Shown here: positions 7,301 through 16,961 of the stretch, in pieces
Layout: each line of letters opens with the position of its first letter
How positions within the stretch are numbered: position 1 is the first letter of the stretch
Assembly (NCBI GenBank): GCA_963977495.1
Contig: CAXBOT010000003.1
Location: 62,001 to 126,000, forward strand
Direction of reading: 5' to 3'
DNA length: 64,000 nt
DNA from: UBA1672 sp963977495
GTDB lineage: Bacteria > Pseudomonadota > Alphaproteobacteria > Micavibrionales > Micavibrionaceae
Notes under the pieces: model-generated
The model's database searches: none
Told to the model about the DNA's origin: nothing
The model's input: the letters and a program-made list of their open reading frames with translations, nothing else
Translations under genes and position numbers: made by a program

Positions 7301-10276
7301 ATGGCATTAAATCAAAGGAAATACGAACATAAACATGAGGCAATCTTACGGGATGTGCGTCCGCTATCGATTCGTATTGCCGATGCCCTTTCCAGCCCGT
7401 CATATTCAACCGCTATATTCTTCATCTCTGCCTTCTCCATCTATATTAATGCGTGGATGCTGACATTCGGCGACATGATTTTATTCTTTCTGTTCATCTA
7501 TTTTCTGTGGCTCGTTTCAAGAGACAGAAGTTTGGCATTCAAACTCCCCTTGGGCACAAAGCACAAAGACATCAATAATGGCCGTAATGGCAAACCCGGT
7601 AATGCCGAAGGTATTTTGTATCTTGGGAATGTTGAAAAAACCAATGAAGAAGTCTGGTTTACAAACTCCGATATCAGAACCCACTTCCTTTATTTAGGAA
7701 CAACCGGTGCCGGTAAAACAGAAGGTCTGAAATCTCTTGTGACAAACGCTATGTCATGGGGCTCGGGTTTTGTGTATGTCGATGGTAAAGCTGATACTGA
7801 CCTTTGGTCTTCACTGTCCTCTCTCGTACGTCGCTTCGGTCGTGATGATGACTTGCTCGTCTTGAACTATATGACAGGTAACGCCGATATTCAAGCACCG
7901 TCCAATACCATGAACCCGTTCTCATCAGGCTCAGCCTCTTATCTGACAAACATGCTCGTTAGTTTGATGCCTGAAAGTGGTGGTGACAACGCCATGTGGA
8001 AAGAACGTGCGGTGTCTTTGGTCGGCTCGATGATGCCTGTTTTGACATGGAAACGTGACCATCAGGAAGTGCCGATGTCTGTTCGGACAATTCGGGATTA
8101 CCTGTCTTTGAATAACGTCATTAAATTGGCACGTGACGAAGTTGTACCTGCGGAAATCCGCTCTGGTATGACCGGATATCTCGACACATTGCCCGGTTTT
8201 ATCGGCGAAGCGTATGATGACGAAGGTAAAGTCAAGCCACCAGGCCCTGATACGCCGCAATATAATACAGAAACAGCCAGTCAGCAGCACGGTTATCTTG
8301 CGATGCAGTTCACGCGCTCCCTTCAATCTTTGGGCGATGATTACGGTTATATTTTTGATACACAGGCCGCCGACGTGGATATGGTCGATGTCGTCTTGAA
8401 CAGACGTATTCTGGTCGTTCTTGTGCCTGCTCTTGAAAAATCAGGCGATGAGGTTGCCAACCTTGGTAAAATCGTATCGGCCTCTATTAAAGGTATGATG
8501 GGTTCGACCTTGGGCTCAACCGTTGAAGGGGATTCCGCGTCTGTTATTGAAAACAAACCAACACACTCCTCAACACCGTTTATGACTGTTTTTGACGAGG
8601 TTGGTTACTACGTTGCCGAAGGTATGGCTGTTATGGCCGCACAGGCGCGTTCTCTTGGTTTCTCTCTCGTTTTCGCGGGACAGGATTTACCGGCCATGAA
8701 AAAACGTGTGCGCGAAGAAGCACAATCCATCACAGCGAACTGTAACATTAAGATCTTCGGTAAACTTGAAGACCCGACAGAAACAAAAGACTTTTTCGAA
8801 AAAACCGTTGGTAGTGCGATGGTGACCGAGGTTTCCGGTTTCCAGATGTCCGGCGGTGGTGAACTTGGTGCGTATCACGACACCAAACAAGCCGGTGTTC
8901 AGCTCAGACCACGTGCGAGCTATGACGGATTGCGCGGATTTAAAGAAGGTCAGGCCGTTATTACATTCGGTGAAACCGTTGTTGACTGTGCGATCTTCTA
9001 TTCCAACCCCGGATTTGCGAAAGCCATGCGCGTGACACGTTACATGTCATTGCCGCCACCGGATGAAACACTGATCAAACACGCCAGCGCAATTACCAAG
9101 CTTCGTGACTTGATGGTCAATAAAACATGGACAGCGATCCGCGCCGATGTTGCCGTTGAAACATCCGCAGAAATCGCCGCGATGCATGACGGCTTTACCA
9201 ACAATAACAAACCCTCTGTTGATCCTGTTGATGCAGGGATTGCCGCGCTCGTTCAAATTCACGCAATCTTAAATGATATCCCACCACAAAGCGAAGCCAG
9301 CAAGACAGGCGGCGGAACAACAACCGGCGGCAGCGGCGGCGTTGCGAAAACACCACTTGCACAAGCGCCGGCAACGCCAACAGCAGCAGCCCCTCAACAA
9401 CAAGCGCCGGCAGCCTCACCTCTGGCAGCACAACGCCCCGCAGATATTGCAGCTCAAAAAGCACCGCCCGCTGTATTTGGCGGCGCGCCTGCAGCAGCAG
9501 CGGCAACAACGGCCGTCGCGACAGCCACGCAAGCACCACAAGAAAACGAAGCCTTGGTAAAGGCCGCGTCTGACGTGAAAGAAAACCTCTTTGGCGGTGA
9601 TTCTGCCAACACAACGCCGCCTGCCACAGGCACAGCAAAACCAGCGATCTTCGGTGGAACGCCAGCCGCAGCCGCTCCGGCGCAACCCGCCGCGCCCGTT
9701 ACGCCGCCCGCCGCACCACCTGCTGCGCCAGCATCAAGCGAAGACGAAGCGTTGATGAAGGCAGCAGCCGACATCAAAGAAAACCTCTTTGGCAATTACA
9801 AGAAAGACGAAAGCACACCACCTGCTGCCGCGCCAGTTGAAAAAGCGAAACCAGCGATCTTTGGCGGCGCGCCTGCAAAACCTGCTGCGCCCGTTACGCC
9901 GCCTGCAGCGCCCGTACAACCCGCCGCACCTGAAACGCCGGTTACACCGCCCGCTGCTGCGCCAGTGCAAGAAACAACACCACCTGCTGCGCCAGCCGCA
10001 CCCGCAACGCCAGCTGAAAAAGCAAAGCCAGCGATCTTCGGCGGCGCGCCCGCAAAACCTGCTGCGCCCGTTACACCGCCTGCGGCTCCTGTGCAACCCG
10101 CTGCACCTGAAACGCCGGTTGCACCGCCCACTGCTGCGCCAGTGCAAGAAACAACACCACCAGCCGCGCCAGTGGAAACACCGGCTGAAGAAAAGCCCAA
10201 AAAAGAAGATAACGGCAAGCCCGCAATCTTTGGCGGCGGAGCAAAGTCATCAGACACAGATGATGATAAGGGCTAA
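7301..10276 (+). CDS. dotL: Dot/Icm type IV coupling ATPase DotL/IcmO
   Basis: A 991-residue VirD4-like coupling ATPase that recruits effectors to the type IVB secretion channel at the inner membrane. Two membrane helices are at about residues 36-50 and 56-72. Walker A GTTGAGKT is at 133-140 and a Walker B-like FMTVFDEVGYY near 427-437. The conserved body ends near residue 660. It is followed by a tail of about 325 residues rich in Ala, Pro and Thr, with five FGG repeats (KPAIFGG or PAVFGG), two copies of an EALxKAAxDxKENLFG helix, and a duplicated 59-residue unit. Legionella DotL is about 783 residues; there the C-terminal part binds the IcmSW, LvgA and DotN adaptors. Here that part seems replaced by low-complexity repeats. 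Confidence 0.92.
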   Translation: MALNQRKYEHKHEAILRDVRPLSIRIADALSSPSYSTAIFFISAFSIYINAWMLTFGDMILFFLFIYFLWLVSRDRSLAFKLPLGTKHKDINNGRNGKPGNAEGILYLGNVEKTNEEVWFTNSDIRTHFLYLGTTGAGKTEGLKSLVTNAMSWGSGFVYVDGKADTDLWSSLSSLVRRFGRDDDLLVLNYMTGNADIQAPSNTMNPFSSGSASYLTNMLVSLMPESGGDNAMWKERAVSLVGSMMPVLTWKRDHQEVPMSVRTIRDYLSLNNVIKLARDEVVPAEIRSGMTGYLDTLPGFIGEAYDDEGKVKPPGPDTPQYNTETASQQHGYLAMQFTRSLQSLGDDYGYIFDTQAADVDMVDVVLNRRILVVLVPALEKSGDEVANLGKIVSASIKGMMGSTLGSTVEGDSASVIENKPTHSSTPFMTVFDEVGYYVAEGMAVMAAQARSLGFSLVFAGQDLPAMKKRVREEAQSITANCNIKIFGKLEDPTETKDFFEKTVGSAMVTEVSGFQMSGGGELGAYHDTKQAGVQLRPRASYDGLRGFKEGQAVITFGETVVDCAIFYSNPGFAKAMRVTRYMSLPPPDETLIKHASAITKLRDLMVNKTWTAIRADVAVETSAEIAAMHDGFTNNNKPSVDPVDAGIAALVQIHAILNDIPPQSEASKTGGGTTTGGSGGVAKTPLAQAPATPTAAAPQQQAPAASPLAAQRPADIAAQKAPPAVFGGAPAAAAATTAVATATQAPQENEALVKAASDVKENLFGGDSANTTPPATGTAKPAIFGGTPAAAAPAQPAAPVTPPAAPPAAPASSEDEALMKAAADIKENLFGNYKKDESTPPAAAPVEKAKPAIFGGAPAKPAAPVTPPAAPVQPAAPETPVTPPAAAPVQETTPPAAPAAPATPAEKAKPAIFGGAPAKPAAPVTPPAAPVQPAAPETPVAPPTAAPVQETTPPAAPVETPAEEKPKKEDNGKPAIFGGGAKSSDTDDDKG
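9831..10172 (+). repeat. Direct repeat of 165 bp (period 177 bp) inside dotL
   Basis: Copies at 9831-9995 and 10008-10172 are nearly identical and in frame (59 codons apart), each encoding EKAKPAIFGGAPAKPAAP and a following Pro/Ala run. They are part of the DotL tail and are expected to vary in number between strains by recombination or slippage. Confidence 0.85.
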
Positions 10277-10355
10277 GGCATTACGCCCAATAAACCATCT
10301 ACCTTGCCAATACTGTTTTGAAGTGTCCGCAGATCACCCGCGTTGATACGGGGTT

Positions 10356-11273
10356 TTAAACGCGACCATACCATGTGGCACGTGCCTTGCCGTGGCGCAT
10401 CAGATAACCGCCTTCGACCAACTCACCCAAGCGAAGCTTAAGGGTGGAACGCTTACCGCGCGTCAGGCGTTCAATTTCTTTCATGCTCAAACGGTCATGC
10501 TTATCGAATAATTTTAAGATCTTCGTAGAAAGCCCGGGCATATTCACAATATCCGCGCTGCCCTTTTCGACGCGCTCGGCCAACCTGTCTTTTTGTGCCT
10601 TAAGCACTGAAAAGAAAAACTCCAACCAGACATCCCAGTCAATTTTACCTTTGGCAAGCGTGGTTTGCGTATGTTTCAAAGCCTTATAATAATCATCGGC
10701 GCGGTCCTGCAGCACATTATCAAGCGTGCTGTACGGCGCGTAGCCATAGCCCGCCTTAAACATCAAAAGAATAATCAGCAAGCGCGCCAGTCTTTGGTTG
10801 TCTTTTTCAAAGGGGCAAAACTGCATATAAACCGCCGTAAAAATCGCGATAATAAACAGCGGATGCAAATCACCCTTTTCAAGGGCATCATCCGTCCACT
10901 TCATCAAGCGCGGCATCAAATCGCGCACCTCTTTCGGACTGGCGACGTTTAATGATCCAATGATCTCATCGCCCTTTTTAATCTGTATCGGTTTGCTCTG
11001 CTCCTTGAAAATGCTGATCTGCTTCGCACCTGTAAATACAGCGTGCAAACGGCAGAGAAGCTCAACATCCAGTGGCTTATCTTGCCAACTATGGGCGATT
11101 TCCTTGAAATTTCGGCCAAAACTGGATACATCGCCCAACAATTGAAGCGATGTCGTATGATTTTCCATAGCAGACCACGCGCCTTTGAACTCATCAATCT
11201 CGCAGACGAGTCGAAGCATTTTAGGCGTAATTTTTACATTTTGAAGTCCGAGCATGTGGCCAACTATAGCCAT
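10356..11273 (-). CDS. Fic-like domain protein with degenerate catalytic motif
   Basis: Fic-fold protein of about 305 residues with a C-terminal winged helix. The Fic core helix is clear (HPLFIIAIFTAVYMQF then CPFEKDNQRLARLL), but the consensus HPFxxGNGRxxR reads CPFEKDNQRLAR. The catalytic histidine is a cysteine and both glycines are changed, while Asn, Arg and the final Arg remain. AMP transfer by the usual mechanism is therefore doubtful. The C-terminal 60 residues (LSMKEIERLTRGKRSTLKLR) resemble a winged helix-turn-helix, so it may be a regulator. The frame opens at a TTG at 11291; I use the ATG at 11273, although ATG 11255 is also possible and none has a clear ribosome site. It follows argS by 34 bp. 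Confidence 0.7.
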   Translation of the reverse strand: MAIVGHMLGLQNVKITPKMLRLVCEIDEFKGAWSAMENHTTSLQLLGDVSSFGRNFKEIAHSWQDKPLDVELLCRLHAVFTGAKQISIFKEQSKPIQIKKGDEIIGSLNVASPKEVRDLMPRLMKWTDDALEKGDLHPLFIIAIFTAVYMQFCPFEKDNQRLARLLIILLMFKAGYGYAPYSTLDNVLQDRADDYYKALKHTQTTLAKGKIDWDVWLEFFFSVLKAQKDRLAERVEKGSADIVNMPGLSTKILKLFDKHDRLSMKEIERLTRGKRSTLKLRLGELVEGGYLMRHGKARATWYGRV

Positions 11274-11307
11274 GAATCTGAAACAGATCAATCACGTTCG
11301 ATAAAAT

Positions 11308-13044
11308 TTACATGCGTTCCGGAATTTCAATGCCCAGCACATTTAAAACCAACGATAATTGCTTATGCGTTTGCTGACATAGTGCCAAACGGCTGGCTTT
11401 CACGGTTTCATTCTCTTCGGATAATATATGACAATTCCCATAGAAAGAGCTGAATTCCTGTGCCAATCGATAGGCATAATCACACAAAATATGCGGCGTG
11501 TTATGTTTCAGTGCACCGCCGAAATGATCGGGTAATTCACCAAGTAACAGCGCAAGATTACGGTCTGCATCAGAAATTTCGAAAGAATCGCACGTCATAT
11601 CATCATTTACCCCTGCTTTTCGTAACAAAGATTGGATACGCACCGCCTGATACAGCAAATACGGCCCTGTTTTGCCCTCAAATGACGTCATACGATCAAT
11701 ATCAAAGACATAATCAGAAACGCGGTTATTCTGAAGATCGGCAAATTTCAAAGCGGCAATGGCGACTTTGTGCGCCACCGCGGCGCGCTCCGCATCTTCC
11801 ATGTCTTTGGCGAGATCGGCTTCGTCCAATCTGGCTTGCGCCTTTTCAACCGCCATCGCGATCAAATCTTCCAAACGCATCACGCCGCCTGCACGTGTTT
11901 TAAAGGGCTTACCATCCGTGCCATTCATCGTTCCAAACCCTGCAAAGATCAATTCAACCTGATCTTCCGGCGCAATATCCGTCAGGCGCACCGCGCGGAA
12001 CACCTGTTCAAAATGTAGCGATTGGCGTTGATCGACGACATAAATGATTTTATCGGGATGGTGCGTTTTCATCCGATCGATAATCGTGGCCATATCCGTG
12101 GTGCTGTATAAAACCGCGCCGTCCGATTTCAAAAGGATCAAAGGCGGTATGTCTTTTTTGTCGCCCTCTTGCGCAACGGTAATGATCCATGCGCCGTCAT
12201 CTTCCATGGCGATACCGCGTTCTTTCAAATCCGCGACCATATCGGCGATATAAGGGTGCGCATCACTTTCGCCCTTCCATTCATCAAAATGGACGCCCAG
12301 CGCATCAAAATTCTTTTTCATGCCCGCAATCGACACATCAATAAATTTGCGCCATGTTGCGCGATATTCTGGTACGCCGCTTTGTAAATTCTTCGTTGCC
12401 TCACGCGCGCGCGCCATACGCGCATCATCTTCCTTACAAGCCGCTGATGCTTTCGGATAAATATCGGCGAGCATCTCCATCGTGATCTCACCATCGAAAT
12501 TCAAGATTTCCAGCTCTGAGAGGATCATGCCCATCGGCGTGCCCCAATCGCCCAGATGCACATCACCAATCGCTTTATAGCCCGCATATTGATATGTACG
12601 GCGCAGCGTATCACCGATGATAGAGCTACGCAGATGCCCGACATGCATCGCCTTGGCAATATTCGGCCCGCCATAATCCAGCATCACGCTTTGCCCTTGT
12701 CCGGTTTTTTCGATGCCTGCGCGTGCGTCGCGCATCAATGATTGGACGTGCTTGGCAATAAAATCATCATTTAGGGTGATATTGATAAAGCCGTGGCCGC
12801 CAACAGATATGTCGGCAAAAATATTCTGCGCTTTGGTTTGTTCTGAAACACGATCAATAATGTCTTGCGCGATATCACGCGGGTTCTTGCGCGCAACCTT
12901 CGCGCAGGGCATTGCGCCATTACATTGGAACTGCGCCGTTTCCGCCTGCCCCGATACAGCAACGCGGGCATGCTCACGCGGTAAATCCAGCGCATCAAAT
13001 GCCGCTTCCATGATTTCTGTTAAACGCCCGCATAAAGACGACAT
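11308..13044 (-). CDS. argS: Arginine-tRNA ligase
   Basis: A 578-residue class I aminoacyl-tRNA synthetase charging tRNA-Arg with arginine. It has the N-terminal tRNA D-loop recognition domain (residues 1-95, ending in the GGHGFINITL segment), the HIGH-type motif AKAMHVGHLRSSIIGD near residue 135, and a C-terminal DALR anticodon-binding domain (YLLYQAVRIQSLLRKAG onward). The KMSK position appears as GKPFKTRAGG, as in many ArgS. The start at 13044 has an AAGGA site. Length is normal. Divergent from the small gene at 13154. Confidence 0.97.
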   Translation of the reverse strand: MSSLCGRLTEIMEAAFDALDLPREHARVAVSGQAETAQFQCNGAMPCAKVARKNPRDIAQDIIDRVSEQTKAQNIFADISVGGHGFINITLNDDFIAKHVQSLMRDARAGIEKTGQGQSVMLDYGGPNIAKAMHVGHLRSSIIGDTLRRTYQYAGYKAIGDVHLGDWGTPMGMILSELEILNFDGEITMEMLADIYPKASAACKEDDARMARAREATKNLQSGVPEYRATWRKFIDVSIAGMKKNFDALGVHFDEWKGESDAHPYIADMVADLKERGIAMEDDGAWIITVAQEGDKKDIPPLILLKSDGAVLYSTTDMATIIDRMKTHHPDKIIYVVDQRQSLHFEQVFRAVRLTDIAPEDQVELIFAGFGTMNGTDGKPFKTRAGGVMRLEDLIAMAVEKAQARLDEADLAKDMEDAERAAVAHKVAIAALKFADLQNNRVSDYVFDIDRMTSFEGKTGPYLLYQAVRIQSLLRKAGVNDDMTCDSFEISDADRNLALLLGELPDHFGGALKHNTPHILCDYAYRLAQEFSSFYGNCHILSEENETVKASRLALCQQTHKQLSLVLNVLGIEIPERM

Positions 13045-13153
13045 GCTTTATTCCTTAATCGATTTTTCTTGTTTGACCGAAGCAATGCATACTATATTGC
13101 GGGATATTTTAATAGTATTGCATTATAAAAAATAAATTTTCAGAAAAAGTATT

Positions 13154-13495
13154 ATGGCCAGAAACAGACGCGTGCGTATAAGAGCAAAAGACAGCATCAC
13201 ATGCGACATCCCGTTGGATGATGTCGTCGCCGTTCCCTTTGACAGGCTCAAAGAAAAATTTACCGCCTTCGCACAAACGCACGATCTTGATCTCAGCAAA
13301 GTAAAGATTTCAGGCGACCGTATTCGCGGCAACTTCACCGATCAATCCGGCGTGAACTTTGACATCAATTTGACGGCACAAGGCCAGCAGTCAAAGCTTG
13401 AAGGCTCTATTTCGAAAAAGATGGATTCACAAAGCGACGCCCTGCGGGTCGGGGATAGCGTACGGCATTTTACTGAAGCCTTATTCTACGGCTAA
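13154..13495 (+). CDS. Hypothetical protein
   Basis: A 113-residue protein with a basic N-terminus (MARNRRVRIRAKDS) and a probable small alpha+beta domain (FDRLKEKFTAFAQTHDL, then DRIRGNFTDQSGVNFDINLTAQGQ). The layout resembles the polyhydroxyalkanoate-system/granule-region proteins found in Proteobacteria, but the match is too weak to name it. No signal peptide or membrane helix. Divergently placed from argS and convergent with the AraC regulator. Confidence 0.6.
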   Translation: MARNRRVRIRAKDSITCDIPLDDVVAVPFDRLKEKFTAFAQTHDLDLSKVKISGDRIRGNFTDQSGVNFDINLTAQGQQSKLEGSISKKMDSQSDALRVGDSVRHFTEALFYG

Positions 13496-13509
13496 CCCGC
13501 CGCCTGCCC

Positions 13510-14460
13510 TTATGCTTTGATTTTGACGAAGATTTCCTTTTCCACATACCCGTCATTGCGCACATCATTCAAATAGCGTTCAAACATCGGATAATCATCA
13601 GGCTCGTAACCGGAATTTGGGAACCATTCACCGTATAGCCATAAATGCGGCGCAGCGTTCATCTCCTGCGTGCCCTTATAATAAAGCACAGCATACTGAC
13701 CTGCGGGAATTTTTGAGGTCTTGAAATGCTTTGGTACAATCCAATGCTCACCAACCACAACCGACGCATCATAACGACATTTATCAATGGGGGTCACTGT
13801 CGGGTTATCATAACCAAAGCCATATTTTTCAACCGCGTCATAGCTCGGCGCGTTTTGCATCGCCCATGTCATGAGTTGATTCCATGCCTGAAAAATGCCC
13901 TCATCTTCATAGCCGTTCGCGCTTGCAACGATAGCAATGTCTTTTTCTTCTAATGTTTTAATCTCAACATCCATCATGTTCTCCTGATTTTTTTCATTCG
14001 TAATAGGGTCAGAATACAGCGCCTCTAGATTAAAATCTTTTCCGTACTTGCTTTTGATTGCTCCGATCTTGCTATTGTCTTTGGCTGCATCAGGATTTCG
14101 TATTTGCGAAGGCGTACAACCGAAATAGTCCTTAAACGCTTTTGAAAAATTAGACGATGACGAAAAACCAAGAGAGAGCGCAATATCCGTCACTGATTTT
14201 TCTGCCTTGAAATAGAGCATATTGGCCGCTTTTTCCATACGGATACGCCGCACATAATCCTGTGGTGTTTCGCGGGTAAGCCCGTAAAAAATGCGATGAA
14301 AATGAAAAGAGGAAAAACCACTGGCCTTCGCGATATCAGCCAAACTGATATCCTGATCCAGATGGTCGCGCATGAAAATTTTCGCGTTTTCCACGCGCGC
14401 CATATAGCGTTGCAATGTGATCTTATTTTTTGTCAGGCTACTTGTTTTCTTTCCCGACAT
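13510..14460 (-). CDS. AraC-family regulator with GyrI-like effector domain
   Basis: A 316-residue transcription factor. The N-terminal DNA-binding part (about residues 15-115) has two helix-turn-helix motifs (ISLADIAKASGFSSFHFHRIF and VTDIALSLGFSSSSNFSKAF) and ends in the family's FGCTPSQIR. A linker leads to a GyrI/SbmC-like domain (about 165-316, starting MDVEIKTLEEKDIAIVASANG), which in relatives such as Rob or SAV-type regulators binds small hydrophobic or cationic ligands. It lies 38 bp downstream of gyrB on the same strand. Its target genes cannot be inferred from context. Confidence 0.88.
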   Translation of the reverse strand: MSGKKTSSLTKNKITLQRYMARVENAKIFMRDHLDQDISLADIAKASGFSSFHFHRIFYGLTRETPQDYVRRIRMEKAANMLYFKAEKSVTDIALSLGFSSSSNFSKAFKDYFGCTPSQIRNPDAAKDNSKIGAIKSKYGKDFNLEALYSDPITNEKNQENMMDVEIKTLEEKDIAIVASANGYEDEGIFQAWNQLMTWAMQNAPSYDAVEKYGFGYDNPTVTPIDKCRYDASVVVGEHWIVPKHFKTSKIPAGQYAVLYYKGTQEMNAAPHLWLYGEWFPNSGYEPDDYPMFERYLNDVRNDGYVEKEIFVKIKA

Positions 14461-14498
14461 TCTTCTACACCCGTTATTCAGCGCGGCGCTTAAGCCTG

Positions 14499-16961
14499 TT
14501 AAACGTCGACATCCGCCTTTAGGGCGTTATCTTGAATAAACTCACGGCGCGGTTCAACGACATCGCCCATAAGGGTCGAGAAGATCTCATCTGCCTTGAT
14601 CGCATCGGCAACTCTGACCTGCAACAACGTCCGTGCATTCGGATCAAGCGTGGTTTCCCAAAGCTGTTCAGGGTTCATTTCACCAAGACCTTTATAGCGG
14701 GAGATTTGCAAACCTTTGCGTCCGGCTTCCAGAACTTTATCGTAAAATGCGGCAGGACCATTCACTTTTGCGAGCATTTTACCATCGCCGGATATTTCAA
14801 CCGGCCCTGCAAAAATATCGCGTAGCCATGCCGATGCGCCATGCAACCGCACAGCATCAGCAGAGCGCACCCGTGCCATCGACAAATCAACACGCTGCGT
14901 TACGCCGCGCGTGACTTTCCAGAAGGAATAACCCTTATCAAGAGCAAAAGATCCCTGCCAGCCTTTTTCATTTTTAGCCTCGATCGCATCCAAACGCGCC
15001 GCGGCTTTTTCCGCATAATCGCGTCCCAAATCTTCGTCGCGCACAACGCCGTCATCAAACGCCCCTGCAATCGCGGCCTGCTCAACCACGCGGCGGTTTC
15101 CGGCGCGGTGTGAGAGTGCATTGATCGAATTACGCAAGCTGCGTGATTTCAACATCAAATCGCGCAGATCATTACCAGTACGGGTTTCGCCTGTGCTATC
15201 GACGATCACAAGATCGGAAATGGCCAGATCAATCAAATGATCCTCTAACCCGCGTTCATCCTTTAGGTAAATTTCGCTCGACTTCCCCTTTTTCACTTTG
15301 AAAAGAGGCGGCTGCGCGATGTAGAGATAGCCGCGCTCAATCACTTCGGGCATATAGCGGAAGAAAAACGTCAACAACAATGTACGAATATGCGCACCGT
15401 CAACGTCCGCATCCGTCATAATGACGATCTTATGGTAACGTGCCTTTTCAATATTAAATTCATCAGGCCCGATAGACGTACCCAGCGCGGTGATCAATGT
15501 TCCGATCTGCTCCGAAGACAGCATTCTGTCAAAACGCGCACGTTCCACATTCAAAATCTTACCACGCAAGGGCAAAATCGCCTGATTATGACGATCACGT
15601 GCCTGCTTGGCCGAGCCACCCGCAGAATCTCCCTCAACGATAAACACTTCAGAGATAGACGGGTCTTTGGACTGACAATCCGCCAGTTTACCCGGCAGGC
15701 TGGATATATCCATTACACCTTTACGGCGTGTCAACTCACGCGCTCTACGCGCAGCGTCACGCGCCATGGCGGCTTCGCTCACCTTATTGACGATCAACTT
15801 GGCTTCGGCGGGGTTTTCTTCCAACCATGTGCCAAAATATTCCGCAATCGCACCTTCAACAACAGGGCGCACCTCAGATGAAACCAATTTATCTTTGGTC
15901 TGGGATGAGAATTTCGGATCAGGGATTTTCATTGATAACACGCAGGTCAAACCCTCGCGCATATCTTCGCCTGTTAACTTTACTTTCTCTTTTTTGAGCA
16001 AGCCTTTTTCATCAATATACTTACCCAAAACCCGCGTTAAAGCCGCGCGAAATCCTGCAAGGTGTGTACCACCGTCGCGCTGCGGAATATTATTGGTAAA
16101 ACATAACATGGTTTCGTGATAGGCATCCGTCCACACCAACGCCAATTCAACCGTAACACCGCTTGGCTCATCAAAAGCATCAATAGAAATCGTCGAGTTC
16201 AGAATTGGTTTTTTAGTACGGTTCAAATATTCAACAAACCGCGTGATCCCGCCTTCGAAATGCAAGTGAGAAACCAACCATTCCTCTTCTGCATCTGCGC
16301 GTTGATCCGACAGATAAATATTCACGCCTGAATTCAAAAATGCCAATTCACGCAAACGATCTTCCAGCGTTTTGAAATCAAACTCGGTAATGGCAAAAGT
16401 ATCGGGTGAGGGTAAAAACGTCACATCTGTTCCTGTGCGCTCGCCTTCTTCCATATCACGGATAGGCACCAAATCGTCGCCTGCATCGCCATGTTTGAAA
16501 CGCATGTACCATTCATGGCCATCGCGACGGATATTCAGCTCCAGATATTCTGAGAGCGCGTTCACAACGGACACACCCACACCATGCAATCCACCTGAAA
16601 CCTTATAGGAATTATCATCAAACTTACCACCGGCATGAAGCTGGGTCATAATCACCTGCGCGGCAGATACTTTTTCTTCCGAGTGCTGGGCAACAGGAAC
16701 ACCGCGTCCGTTATCCTTCACCGTAACCGACCCGTCGGAATTTAAAATCACATCAATCCGGTCACAATAGCCTGCAAGCGATTCGTCGATCGCGTTATCA
16801 ACGACCTCGTACACCATGTGATGCAGACCTGTACCATCATCAGTATCCCCGATATACATCCCCGGGCGTTTACGAACCGCCTCAAGACCGCGCAGAACCT
16901 TAATGGAATCTGCACCATAATCATCGTTATCACCTTTGGGTTTTACGCCTGCTTCACTCAT
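14499..16961 (-). CDS. gyrB: DNA gyrase subunit B
   Basis: An 820-residue ATPase subunit of gyrase, which introduces negative supercoils with GyrA. The GHKL ATPase domain is N-terminal (YIGDTDDGTGLHHMVYEV with VVDNAIDES, residues 37-62, and the ATP lid GGLHGVGVSVVNALS). A transducer domain follows, then Toprim with EGDSAGGSAKQARDR near residue 447 and DADVDGAHIRTLL. The C-terminus carries RYKGLGEMNPEQLWETT. The start at 16961 has AAGGTAAGAG upstream. recF and dnaN lie on the same strand further upstream but not directly adjacent. Confidence 0.98.
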   Translation of the reverse strand: MSEAGVKPKGDNDDYGADSIKVLRGLEAVRKRPGMYIGDTDDGTGLHHMVYEVVDNAIDESLAGYCDRIDVILNSDGSVTVKDNGRGVPVAQHSEEKVSAAQVIMTQLHAGGKFDDNSYKVSGGLHGVGVSVVNALSEYLELNIRRDGHEWYMRFKHGDAGDDLVPIRDMEEGERTGTDVTFLPSPDTFAITEFDFKTLEDRLRELAFLNSGVNIYLSDQRADAEEEWLVSHLHFEGGITRFVEYLNRTKKPILNSTISIDAFDEPSGVTVELALVWTDAYHETMLCFTNNIPQRDGGTHLAGFRAALTRVLGKYIDEKGLLKKEKVKLTGEDMREGLTCVLSMKIPDPKFSSQTKDKLVSSEVRPVVEGAIAEYFGTWLEENPAEAKLIVNKVSEAAMARDAARRARELTRRKGVMDISSLPGKLADCQSKDPSISEVFIVEGDSAGGSAKQARDRHNQAILPLRGKILNVERARFDRMLSSEQIGTLITALGTSIGPDEFNIEKARYHKIVIMTDADVDGAHIRTLLLTFFFRYMPEVIERGYLYIAQPPLFKVKKGKSSEIYLKDERGLEDHLIDLAISDLVIVDSTGETRTGNDLRDLMLKSRSLRNSINALSHRAGNRRVVEQAAIAGAFDDGVVRDEDLGRDYAEKAAARLDAIEAKNEKGWQGSFALDKGYSFWKVTRGVTQRVDLSMARVRSADAVRLHGASAWLRDIFAGPVEISGDGKMLAKVNGPAAFYDKVLEAGRKGLQISRYKGLGEMNPEQLWETTLDPNARTLLQVRVADAIKADEIFSTLMGDVVEPRREFIQDNALKADVDV

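Noticed and set aside
6702..7409. A 235-codon minus-strand frame opposite the dotM-dotL spacer gene
   Set aside because: It spans the end of one gene and the start of dotL on the opposite strand; no motif, and the plus-strand gene has a good ribosome site.
9831..10172. Direct repeats as a possible CRISPR or tandem array
   Set aside because: The copies are in-frame coding duplications 177 bp apart with no unique spacers; no CRISPR array or cas gene is seen in the window.
9195..10346. Several long open frames opposite or shifted to the dotL tail (for example 9796-10257 minus, 9789-10346 plus)
   Set aside because: They arise from the GC-rich, Pro/Ala-coding repeats; the translations are low-complexity and lack ribosome sites.
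10320..10366. CGCGTT/AACGCG dyad after dotL as a terminator
   Set aside because: It is largely part of the stop region of the Fic-like gene and lacks a T-run.
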